A DNA stretch of 8,231 nucleotides from Lysobacteraceae bacterium UBA6001 (lineage in GTDB: Bacteria; Pseudomonadota; Gammaproteobacteria; Xanthomonadales; Xanthomonadaceae). Below are positions 1 through 4,490 of the stretch, piece after piece. A program made the translations under genes and the position numbers. The notes below the pieces were generated by a model. That model saw only the letters and a list, made by a program, of their open reading frames with translations, searched no databases and had not been told where the DNA came from. Each line of letters begins with the position of its first letter. Within the stretch, counting starts at the first letter, position 1. Where the stretch lies: assembly GCA_002429615.1 (NCBI GenBank), contig DJAN01000116.1, positions 1 to 8,231 on the forward strand, read 5' to 3'.

Positions 1-145
1 CCGGCGCGGCGGCCGGCGCCGCGGCCGGCTCGATGTTGACCGGTGCCGCCGCCGGGGCGGCGAAGGCGAACGCGGGGCACAGGGCCAGCAGCAGGATCAG
101 CAACAGGCGCAGCGCGCGGGCGGTACGGAACGGCAACATGTTCAT
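1..145 (-). CDS. fliP: FliP, flagellar type III export gate protein (5' end only)
   Basis: This is the first 48 codons of a gene that runs off the left edge of the window. The visible product has a basic N-terminus (MNMLPFRTARALR), a leucine-rich hydrophobic core at about residues 14-29 and an alanine-rich stretch ending FAFAAPAAAP. That is a typical cleavable signal peptide, which FliP is known to carry. FliP is a polytopic inner-membrane protein that forms the export gate core with FliQ and FliR. None of its conserved membrane domain is in view, so the name rests on the signal peptide and on its place directly after fliO. The ATG at 145-143 overlaps the fliO stop by 4 bp. A second ATG at 139-137 sits 9 nt after an AAGGA Shine-Dalgarno-like sequence, whereas the first has only 3 nt, so the second may be the true start. 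After the signal peptide the protein is rich in Ala and Pro. Confidence 0.85.
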   Translation of the reverse strand, partial: MNMLPFRTARALRLLLILLLALCPAFAFAAPAAAPVNIEPAAAPAAAP

Positions 146-558
146 CGGTCCTTGCGCAGCTTCTGGGCCAGCAGCTGGGCGAAATCGGGCAGCTTCTTCA
201 GGTCGGGCAGCGAGGGCGGCGGCGGGGTCGGCAGCGGCGTGTCGAGGGTGTGCAGGGCGTTGATGCCGCCGGCGGTGACGCCGAGCAGCAACTGCTGGCC
301 GGCCACTTCCACCACCACCACGCGCTCCTTGGCGCCGAGCGGCAGGCTGGCGACCAGCTTCAGTCCGGCGGCCGGGCGGAACCCGCTGCCCGGCATGCGC
401 TTGAGCAGCCAGCCCAGGCCGACGATCAGGCCGAGCACCAGCAGCAGCGCGAACACCGCACCGAACAGGCCCGGCGACGTCGGCGCCTGGTTGCCGACCT
501 GCGTGGCATGCCGCGTCATCGGCGCGGCGGCGGCCAGCACGAGCGCGATCACGCTCAA
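142..558 (-). CDS. fliO: FliO, flagellar export apparatus assembly protein
   Basis: The product has 138 residues. FliO is a small bitopic inner-membrane protein that helps assemble the FliP ring of the flagellar export gate. The sequence shows a short hydrophobic N-terminus (about residues 3-13) and a strong transmembrane helix at about 31-52 ending in LLKRM. A cytoplasmic beta-rich domain follows at about 65-103, containing LPLGAKERVVVVEV and GQQLLLGVT, which is the family signature. The tail is proline-rich (about 105-117) and ends in a basic helix. The start is TTG at 558-556, overlapping the fliN stop as TTGA. It is preceded at a 6-nt spacing by GGAG (568-565). A GTG two codons later has a worse spacing, and an ATG at codon 14 would remove the N-terminal hydrophobic stretch. 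The stop overlaps fliP by 4 bp. Identity rests on the membrane topology, the LPLGAKERV-type motif and the position between fliN and fliP. Confidence 0.92.
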   Translation of the reverse strand: MSVIALVLAAAAPMTRHATQVGNQAPTSPGLFGAVFALLLVLGLIVGLGWLLKRMPGSGFRPAAGLKLVASLPLGAKERVVVVEVAGQQLLLGVTAGGINALHTLDTPLPTPPPPSLPDLKKLPDFAQLLAQKLRKDR

Positions 559-890
559 CGCAGTCTCCGGATGCGCTCGCTCGGGCTGACCACGTCGGTC
601 AGGCGGATGCCGAAGCGGTCATTGATCACCACCACCTCGCCATGCGCGATCAGCGTGCCGTTGACGTACACGTCCAACGGTTCGCCTGCGCCGCGTTCCA
701 GCTCCACCACCGAGCCCTGGTTGAGCTGCAGCAGGTTGCGGATCGGAATGCGCGCGCGGCCCACTTCCAGCGACAGCGTCACCGGCACGTCTAGGATGAC
801 GTCGAGGTTGAGGTCGGCGGCGGCGTGTTGATCCTCGGCCAGCAGTTGTTCGAACTGGGCGGCCTGGGCGATTTCTTCTTCGGTCATCAT
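555..890 (-). CDS. fliN: FliN, flagellar motor switch C-ring protein
   Basis: The product has 111 residues. FliN forms the base of the cytoplasmic C-ring together with FliM. It supports switching of rotation and docks the FliH-containing export ATPase complex. A short acidic helical N-terminus (MMTEEEIAQAAQFEQLL) is followed by one SpoA/FliN domain at about 28-101. This includes LDVPVTLSLEVGRARIPIRN, LNQGSVVELER, a GEPLDVYVNG turn and GEVVVINDRFGIRLTDVVS, all characteristic of FliN. It is shorter than the roughly 137-residue E. coli protein, and the difference is in the variable N-terminus. The ATG at 890-888 overlaps the fliM stop as ATGA. It has AGGA 9 nt upstream, which is better placed than for the adjacent second ATG at 887. 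A longer upstream reading frame (to 1016) lies wholly inside fliM and is unlikely to be used. The stop overlaps the fliO TTG start. Confidence 0.97.
   Translation of the reverse strand: MMTEEEIAQAAQFEQLLAEDQHAAADLNLDVILDVPVTLSLEVGRARIPIRNLLQLNQGSVVELERGAGEPLDVYVNGTLIAHGEVVVINDRFGIRLTDVVSPSERIRRLR
565..568 (-). promoter_or_regulatory. Shine-Dalgarno of fliO, deciding a TTG start
   Basis: GGAG on the minus strand lies 6 nt before the TTG at 558-556, inside the last codons of fliN. The next in-frame candidate, GTG at 552-550, would be 12 nt away, so the spacing favours TTG. This is inferred from sequence only. Confidence 0.6.
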
Positions 891-1897
891 GGCAGCAGGT
901 CCTGCGCTTTGCGCAATGTCGGGGTGCCGGGCGGTTGCACGGCGGTGATCTTGACGGCGTTGTTGCCGTTGGAGACGCCAAATTCGCCGGTGAACAGCGG
1001 GATGTTCTCCACGCACAGCGGCACCTGCGCCGGCAGCTCGATCGGCAGCACGTCGCCGACCTTCAGGCCAGTGAGCTGGCGCAAGCTCACCCGCTTGGAA
1101 GCGAGCACGCTGGAGAGCGTGACTTCGGCGACATTGAGCTGCTCGCGCAGCATCACGTTCCAGCTTTCGTCACGGTCGTTGCGGTCGCTCTGGATGCCGG
1201 CGTCGAGCAGTTCGCGGATCGGCTCCAGCATCGAGTACGGCAGGGTGATGTGGATCTCGCCGCCGCCGCCTTCCAGTTCGACGTGGAAGCGGCACACCAC
1301 CACGTACTCGCGCGGGGTGACGATATTGGCGAAGTGCGGGTTGATCTCGGAGTTGAGGTACTCGAAGTCCACGTCCAGCACCGGCGCCCAGGCTTCCTTG
1401 AGGTCGGCGAAGGTCTGCTTGAGCAGCAGCTGGATCACCCGCATCTCGGTGGCGGTGAATTCGCGGCCCTCGATCCGGGTCGGATAGCGTCCGTCGCCGC
1501 CGAAGAAGTTGTCCACCACGGTGAACACCAGGGTCGGCTCGAACACGATCAGGCCGGTGCCACGCAGCGGCTTGAAGCGGATCAGGTTGAGGTTGGTCGG
1601 CACATACAGCGAGTGCATGTACTCGTTGAACTTGATCAGGTCGATGCCGCGCACCGACAGGTCGGCTGAGCGCCGGATCAGGTTGAACAGGCCGATGCGC
1701 CACAGGCGCGCGAAGCGCTCGTTGACCATCTCCAGGGTGGGCATGCGGCCCCGGATGATCCGGTCCTGGCTGGCGAGGTCGTAGTTGCGGGCCTCGCCGG
1801 GCGCGGCGGCGGTCGGCGCCGTGTCGACGGCACCGGAATCGACGCCATGCAGGAGGGCATCGATCTCGTCCTGGGAGAGCAGATCGTTGACGCTCAT
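887..1897 (-). CDS. fliM: FliM, flagellar motor switch protein
   Basis: The product has 336 residues, the usual length. FliM is the middle C-ring component. It binds phosphorylated CheY at its N-terminus, FliG through its middle domain and FliN through its C-terminus. The CheY-binding peptide is visible as LLSQDEIDALLHG (residues 6-18). A variable Ala/Thr/Pro linker follows to about 35. The CheC-like middle domain spans about 40-240 and carries the FliG-contact loop FFGGDGRY (131-138, with GGDG at 133-136). The C-terminal SpoA/FliN-like domain covers about 250-325 (VTLSSVLASKRVSLRQL, GDVLPIELP). The ATG at 1897-1895 is preceded by TAAGG, which includes the fliL stop codon, at a spacing of 8 nt. 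The gap from fliL is 10 nt, and the stop overlaps the fliN start by 4 bp. An intact CheY-binding motif implies that the cell has chemotactic control of this motor. Confidence 0.99.
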   Translation of the reverse strand: MSVNDLLSQDEIDALLHGVDSGAVDTAPTAAAPGEARNYDLASQDRIIRGRMPTLEMVNERFARLWRIGLFNLIRRSADLSVRGIDLIKFNEYMHSLYVPTNLNLIRFKPLRGTGLIVFEPTLVFTVVDNFFGGDGRYPTRIEGREFTATEMRVIQLLLKQTFADLKEAWAPVLDVDFEYLNSEINPHFANIVTPREYVVVCRFHVELEGGGGEIHITLPYSMLEPIRELLDAGIQSDRNDRDESWNVMLREQLNVAEVTLSSVLASKRVSLRQLTGLKVGDVLPIELPAQVPLCVENIPLFTGEFGVSNGNNAVKITAVQPPGTPTLRKAQDLLP

Positions 1898-1907
1898 CGG
1901 CCTGGCC

Positions 1908-2426
1908 TTACTGGGTCACGAAACTGGTGAACAGCAGTTCGTCGGCGCCCTTGCTGCCGGTCTCGGCCTGCATGAGCTTCTGCACCTCGGCCAGCGAGGC
2001 CGCCTGCAGCTTTTCCTTGCCGGGACGGTCGGCGATCTCGGCCGGCTGCACCTGCGAGAACAGCATCAGCAGGCGCGCGCGGATCGCCGGGGCGTTGGCC
2101 TCGATGTTCTTCAGCGCGATCGGGTCGCGGGTCATCAGCTGCACTTCGACCTGCAGGTAGCGCGGACCATCGATCGGGCCATTGAGGTTGACCACGAACG
2201 GCGGCTCCATCGCGAAGTACTGCGCCGGCGCGGGCACCGCGCTGGTGGGCGGGGCGGCCTTGGCGGCCTCGGCCTTCTCGCTCTTGCCATGGTTGGCGAA
2301 GTACCAGGCACCGCCACCGGCGGCGGCCGCGGCGACCACCGCGACGATGGCGATCATCATCACCGGCTTGCCGGCCTTCTTTTCCTTGGCTTCGGCTTTC
2401 TTGCTTTTATCGGCGGCAGCTGCCAC
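1908..2426 (-). CDS. fliL: FliL, flagellar basal-body associated (stator-supporting) membrane protein
   Basis: The product has 172 residues. FliL is a single-pass inner-membrane protein that surrounds or supports the MotAB stators near the basal body. The sequence shows a lysine-rich cytoplasmic N-terminus (ADKSKKAEAKEKKAGK), one transmembrane helix at about 22-44 (VMMIAIVAVV through GGGAWYFA) and an Ala/Pro/Lys linker at about 46-68. The periplasmic FliL domain begins near MEPPFVVNLNG and ends with the family-typical LLFTSFVTQ. The start chosen is GTG at 2426-2424, because GGAG lies 6 nt upstream (2436-2433) and because the sigma-54 promoter at 2476-2460 predicts transcription from about 2450. 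The longer reading frame beginning at ATG 2477 would start inside the promoter itself. The gene is the first of the fliL-M-N-O-P unit, and fliM follows after 10 nt. Confidence 0.96.
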   Translation of the reverse strand: MAAAADKSKKAEAKEKKAGKPVMMIAIVAVVAAAAAGGGAWYFANHGKSEKAEAAKAAPPTSAVPAPAQYFAMEPPFVVNLNGPIDGPRYLQVEVQLMTRDPIALKNIEANAPAIRARLLMLFSQVQPAEIADRPGKEKLQAASLAEVQKLMQAETGSKGADELLFTSFVTQ

Positions 2427-2432
2427 GGGGAA

Positions 2433-2436
2433 CTCC
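2433..2436 (-). promoter_or_regulatory. Shine-Dalgarno of fliL, deciding a GTG start
   Basis: GGAG on the minus strand is 6 nt before the GTG at 2426-2424. No upstream in-frame start has a comparable site downstream of the predicted transcription start, so it supports the shorter FliL. Confidence 0.75.
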
Positions 2437-2459
2437 AATGAAACGGGCTGCCGAGACAG

Positions 2460-2476
2460 ATGCAACGCCCGTGCCA
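2460..2476 (-). promoter_or_regulatory. Sigma-54 (RpoN) -24/-12 promoter for fliL
   Basis: Read on the minus strand this is TGGCACGGGCGTTGCAT. It matches the sigma-54 consensus TGGCACG-N4-TTGC(A/T) at all fixed positions, with the invariant GG (2475-2474) and GC (2463-2462) exactly 10 nt apart. The predicted transcription start is near 2450, leaving a leader of roughly 24 nt with a good ribosome binding site before fliL. Sigma-54 with the activator FleQ is known to drive early flagellar operons in Pseudomonas and Xanthomonas, so both context and orientation fit. The match and spacing are seen directly. Activity and the activator are inferred. I could not identify a clear FleQ site. Confidence 0.85.
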
Positions 2477-2489
2477 TTGGCCGGGTGGC

Positions 2490-2510
2490 GGTTTTCCGGC
2501 GTCCCGGGCG
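2490..2510. repeat. Degenerate direct repeat, copy 1
   Basis: The plus strand reads GGTTTTCCGGCGTCCCGGGC followed by G. It recurs at 2577-2595 as GGTTTCCGGCGTCACGGGC, with one missing T and one substitution. Each copy runs into the left arm of a GGGC/GCCC inverted repeat. The region is non-coding and the repeat's role is unknown. Confidence 0.55.
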
Positions 2511-2520
2511 ATGCGCCCGG
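2504..2520. repeat. Palindrome, 7-bp stem with 3-nt loop
   Basis: CCGGGCG (2504-2510), loop ATG, CGCCCGG (2514-2520) form a perfect hairpin about 28 bp upstream of the -24 element of the fliL promoter. No T-tract follows in the direction of transcription, so it is not a canonical intrinsic terminator. It could slow readthrough from fliK or mark an operator, and neither can be decided here. Confidence 0.6.
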
Positions 2521-2527
2521 CCGGGTT

Positions 2528-2544
2528 CCCGACCCGAAGTCGGG
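2528..2544. repeat. Palindrome, 6-bp stem with 5-nt loop
   Basis: CCCGAC (2528-2533), loop CCGAA, GTCGGG (2539-2544) form a short GC-rich hairpin between the first palindrome and the REP pair. No U-tract follows. It is probably part of the same composite repeat block. Confidence 0.55.
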
Positions 2545-2552
2545 GATTCCCT

Positions 2553-2575
2553 GTAGGAGCGGCTTCAGCCGCGAC
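2553..2575 (+). repeat. REP-like element, forward copy
   Basis: The plus strand reads GTAGGAGCGGCTTCAGCCGC followed by GAC. The internal arms GCGGCT and AGCCGC form a small hairpin. This is the repetitive extragenic palindrome type that I recognise as abundant between genes in Xanthomonadaceae and related to the Pseudomonas REP head GTAGGAGCGGC. An inverted partner lies at 2610-2635. Its core 2559-2575 is the reverse complement of 2610-2626 with one mismatch in 17. Confidence 0.8.
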
Positions 2576-2576
2576 A

Positions 2577-2595
2577 GGTTTCCGGCGTCACGGGC
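2577..2595. repeat. Degenerate direct repeat, copy 2
   Basis: GGTTTCCGGCGTCACGGGC is the second copy of the sequence at 2490-2510, 87 bp away. It lies in the loop between the two inverted REP-like elements and is followed by TTCAAGCGCCC, giving a weak GGGC/GCCC inverted repeat. Confidence 0.5.
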
Positions 2596-2609
2596 TTCAA
2601 GCGCCCATG

Positions 2610-2635
2610 GTCGCGGCCGAAGCCGCCCCCACGAC
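2610..2635 (-). repeat. REP-like element, inverted copy
   Basis: On the minus strand this begins GTCGTGGGGGCGGCTTCGGC and ends CGCGAC, so it resembles the forward copy at 2553-2575 in opposite orientation. The 17-nt core (2610-2626) pairs with 2559-2575 with one mismatch across a 34-nt loop, giving a large stem-loop at the 3' end of the fliK transcript. Such REP pairs can protect upstream mRNA from 3' exonucleases or weaken readthrough. That role is inferred here. Confidence 0.7.
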
Positions 2636-2691
2636 GCATCTGCCGGGCGCCTGGCAAAACCCCACGCCAACCGATGCCGCAACGCCAACGA

Positions 2692-3969
2692 TCAGGCGTA
2701 AGCGTCCAGCAGCCCGCGCGCCCGCAGCACCGCCGCCGGCACGACCACGCTGGTGGCCTCCTCGCCGGCCGCCTCGCCCCGCCCGGCGAAGCCGCTCTCG
2801 CTGGCATTTCCGTCGTTGCGCTGGCCCTGCTGCTGGGCGCCGACGTCGGCATGGGCGAGCTGGAAGCCATGCTCGCCGAGCATGTCGCGCAGGCGCGGCA
2901 GGCTCTGCTCCAGGGCCTGGCGGGTCTCGACATGGGTGGCGGTGAAGCTGGCATGGACCTTGTCGCCGTCCATCTGCAGGCGCACTTCGACCGGCCCCAG
3001 GTCGTTGGGGGTGATCTTGATGTGCGCGTGGCCGATCTTCTGCTCCGCCAGCCAGGTCAGGCGGGTACCGACCGCGTCGTCGAACCCGTCGCTGTTGAGG
3101 TCGGGGGTCGGGGTCGGGGTGCCGGTGAACACCGACGCGCTGTCCTGCACGCGCGTGGTGCCGGTGGTGTGCGGCAGCGTCGGCAGCACGAAGGTCGGGC
3201 TGTCGATCGCCGGGGTCGCGCCATCGGCGCTCGCCGCATCGGTGTTCTTGCCCGCGCTGGCGATCGCGGCCGCGGCCAGGGCCGTCAGCGCGGCGGCATC
3301 GCCGTCCGCGCCGGTGCTCGCGGCGCTGGTCGCAGGGGTCGCCAGGCCGGGCAGGGCAATGGCGCCGGTGGCCTGCGGCGTCGCGGAAGACATGGTGGCG
3401 TTGGCATCGGCCTGCGGCAGGCCGGGCAGCAGTTGGCTGGCGGCGCCGCCGGCCAGCGTGGCGGTATCCGCAGTGGCGACTGGAGCGGGCGTGGCACCGG
3501 GCTGCAGCAGCATCATGCCGAAGCCGCCCAGGCCCGGCGGCGGCCACGCGCCCGCGTCATCGGTGGCGGTGTCCTTGGCCTGGCCGGCTTCGGCACCGGC
3601 TTGTGCCGACTCTTCGGTCTCGGCGGTGCCGGCCTCCGCGCCTTGTGCCGAGGCCTTGCGCTGCGCGCGATCCGCGCGGTCAGCATGCGCCGGCTGATCG
3701 TCGCGCGCCTTGGCACGGCTGGCGTCGTCGTGGCGGGTGCCTTCCTCGTCCTGGAGCGGCTTGGCGTTGTCGCGGCCGGACGCATCGCTGCGCGCGCGCC
3801 GCGTGCTCGCCTGCGTCTGCGCCTGCCCGGGGTTGTCGAGCATGCGGGCGAAACTGCTGCCCTGGGTGGCGTGGTCGTCCTGCGTGGCGTCGTCGCGCGA
3901 GACGAAGCTGTCGCTGTCCTTCAGGCCGCTGGCACGGCTGGCGGTGTTGAGGATCGACAACGGGTTCAA
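2692..3969 (-). CDS. fliK: FliK, flagellar hook-length control protein
   Basis: The product has 425 residues. FliK is a secreted ruler that stops hook growth and, through its C-terminal domain acting on FlhB, switches export from hook to filament substrates. The N-terminal 300 residues are low-complexity, polar and Ala/Thr/Pro/Asp-rich, as is usual for this fast-evolving family. The conserved Flg_hook domain lies at about 300-378 (TRLTWLAEQKIGHAHIKI, LGPVEVRLQMDGDKVHASF, LRDMLGEHGFQLAHADV). A Gln/Gly/Asn-rich stretch and a short hydrophobic tail follow. The start is TTG at 3969-3967, overlapping the fliJ stop as TTGA, with GGGAGAC 5 nt upstream. The next ATG would not come until codon 43. The name is secure from the C-terminal domain and the position after fliJ. 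The gene is probably the last of its transcript, because a repeat block and a new promoter follow. Confidence 0.96.
   Translation of the reverse strand: MNPLSILNTASRASGLKDSDSFVSRDDATQDDHATQGSSFARMLDNPGQAQTQASTRRARSDASGRDNAKPLQDEEGTRHDDASRAKARDDQPAHADRADRAQRKASAQGAEAGTAETEESAQAGAEAGQAKDTATDDAGAWPPPGLGGFGMMLLQPGATPAPVATADTATLAGGAASQLLPGLPQADANATMSSATPQATGAIALPGLATPATSAASTGADGDAAALTALAAAAIASAGKNTDAASADGATPAIDSPTFVLPTLPHTTGTTRVQDSASVFTGTPTPTPDLNSDGFDDAVGTRLTWLAEQKIGHAHIKITPNDLGPVEVRLQMDGDKVHASFTATHVETRQALEQSLPRLRDMLGEHGFQLAHADVGAQQQGQRNDGNASESGFAGRGEAAGEEATSVVVPAAVLRARGLLDAYA
3101..3120. repeat. Short TCGGGG tandem repeat inside fliK
   Basis: The plus strand carries three near-identical TCGGGG units, the first with an extra G. 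On the coding strand they encode Thr-Pro-Thr-Pro-Thr-Pro just ahead of the conserved C-terminal domain. Length variation by slippage in multiples of six would stay in frame and change only the linker. Confidence 0.6.
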
Positions 3970-4421
3970 GTGGCGTCTCCCGACTCGTCGGCCTGCTGCG
4001 CCAGGCGCGCGCGGCGCGCGCCCAGGTCGTCCATCTCGCGCTGGTCGCGGCGCTCCACCACCTGGCGCTCCTGCGCGCGGTAGCTGGCGGCGAGCTGTTC
4101 GAGCACCTGCTTCTCGCGGCTGGCGAGCAGCAGGCGCGCGCGTTCGGCTTCCACGCGCGCGCGGTTCTGGTCGACGGTGCGCATCTGCTGCTCGACCGCG
4201 CTGTCCAGGCGGTCGAGGAAGGCGCGCCGGTTGGTCAGCTGCGCCGGACTGGTCGCGGCCATCTGGCTGCCGGCGTATTCCTCGGCGTAGCGGCGCAGCT
4301 CCTCCAGGCGGGAGACGTGCGTGTCCAGGTTGCGCTGGCGCTCGGCCAGGTCACGGGCGACTTCGTCCTCGTGTTCCTGGGCGCGACGCAGCAACGGGTC
4401 GATCCGGCGGGATTGCATCAT
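3966..4421 (-). CDS. fliJ: FliJ, flagellar export chaperone / ATPase central stalk
   Basis: The product has 151 residues, close to the family's usual 145-150. FliJ is a soluble coiled-coil protein that inserts into the FliI hexamer like a gamma subunit, contacts FlhA and helps couple ATP hydrolysis to export. The sequence is almost wholly charged and alpha-helical, with two long heptad-like stretches (about 8-50 and 70-140). It is rich in Arg, Glu and Gln and has no cysteines or membrane segments. Sequence conservation in FliJ is low, so the call rests on length, coiled-coil character, the N-terminal DPLLRRAQEHEDEVARDLAE pattern and the position between fliI and fliK. The start ATG at 4421 is followed directly by another ATG, and only a weak AGG lies 9 nt upstream of the first. 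Unlike its neighbours, this gene is separated from the preceding one by 69 nt. The stop overlaps the fliK TTG. Confidence 0.92.
   Translation of the reverse strand: MMQSRRIDPLLRRAQEHEDEVARDLAERQRNLDTHVSRLEELRRYAEEYAGSQMAATSPAQLTNRRAFLDRLDSAVEQQMRTVDQNRARVEAERARLLLASREKQVLEQLAASYRAQERQVVERRDQREMDDLGARRARLAQQADESGDAT
3975..3981 (-). promoter_or_regulatory. Shine-Dalgarno of fliK, deciding a TTG start
   Basis: GGGAGAC on the minus strand is 5 nt before the TTG at 3969-3967, within the 3' end of fliJ. It is the best ribosome binding site near the 5' end of this frame. Together with the TTGA overlap it supports TTG as the start codon. Confidence 0.65.
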
Positions 4422-4445
4422 GGTTCAGTGCCTGTGGGGATCGGA

Positions 4446-4467
4446 GCGGCCGCCGGCTGGCGGTCGC
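4446..4467. repeat. Hairpin in the fliI-fliJ spacer
   Basis: GCGGCCGCC (4446-4454), loop GGCT, GGCGGTCGC (4459-4467) form a 9-bp inverted repeat with one non-Watson-Crick position. In the transcribed direction the only T-run (TTTTT, at 4475-4471) comes before the stem, so this is not an intrinsic terminator. The spacer (4422-4490) holds no gene. The hairpin may affect fliJ translation or mRNA processing. Confidence 0.45.
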
Positions 4468-4490
4468 GGGAAAAACGGTGGTGCGAGGCC

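Noticed and set aside
73..87. Lipoprotein signal (cysteine in the FliP signal peptide, LLALCPAFA)
   Set aside because: The residue before Cys is Leu, which is not accepted in a lipobox. The downstream Ala-rich end of the signal peptide fits ordinary signal peptidase cleavage, as expected for FliP.
2427..2477. 17-residue N-terminal extension of FliL starting at ATG 2477
   Set aside because: The ATG lies at the edge of the sigma-54 promoter, upstream of the predicted transcription start, and has no good ribosome site. The GTG at 2426 has GGAG at ideal spacing.
2504..2635. Rho-independent terminator for fliK
   Set aside because: Several hairpins are present, but none is followed by a run of Ts in the direction of transcription. 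Termination here is possible but not shown by the sequence.
2654..2669. Second sigma-54-like sequence (TGGCGTGGGGTTTTGC on the minus strand)
   Set aside because: The GG-to-GC spacing is 11 nt instead of 10 and the -24 box departs from consensus, so it is probably chance. The site at 2460-2476 is far better.
2674..4083. 469-codon open frame on the plus strand across fliK
   Set aside because: It is antisense to fliK and runs through the fliJ/fliK overlap and into the intergenic REP side. The composition is Gly/Arg/Ala-rich low complexity, a shadow of fliK's own low-complexity coding sequence.
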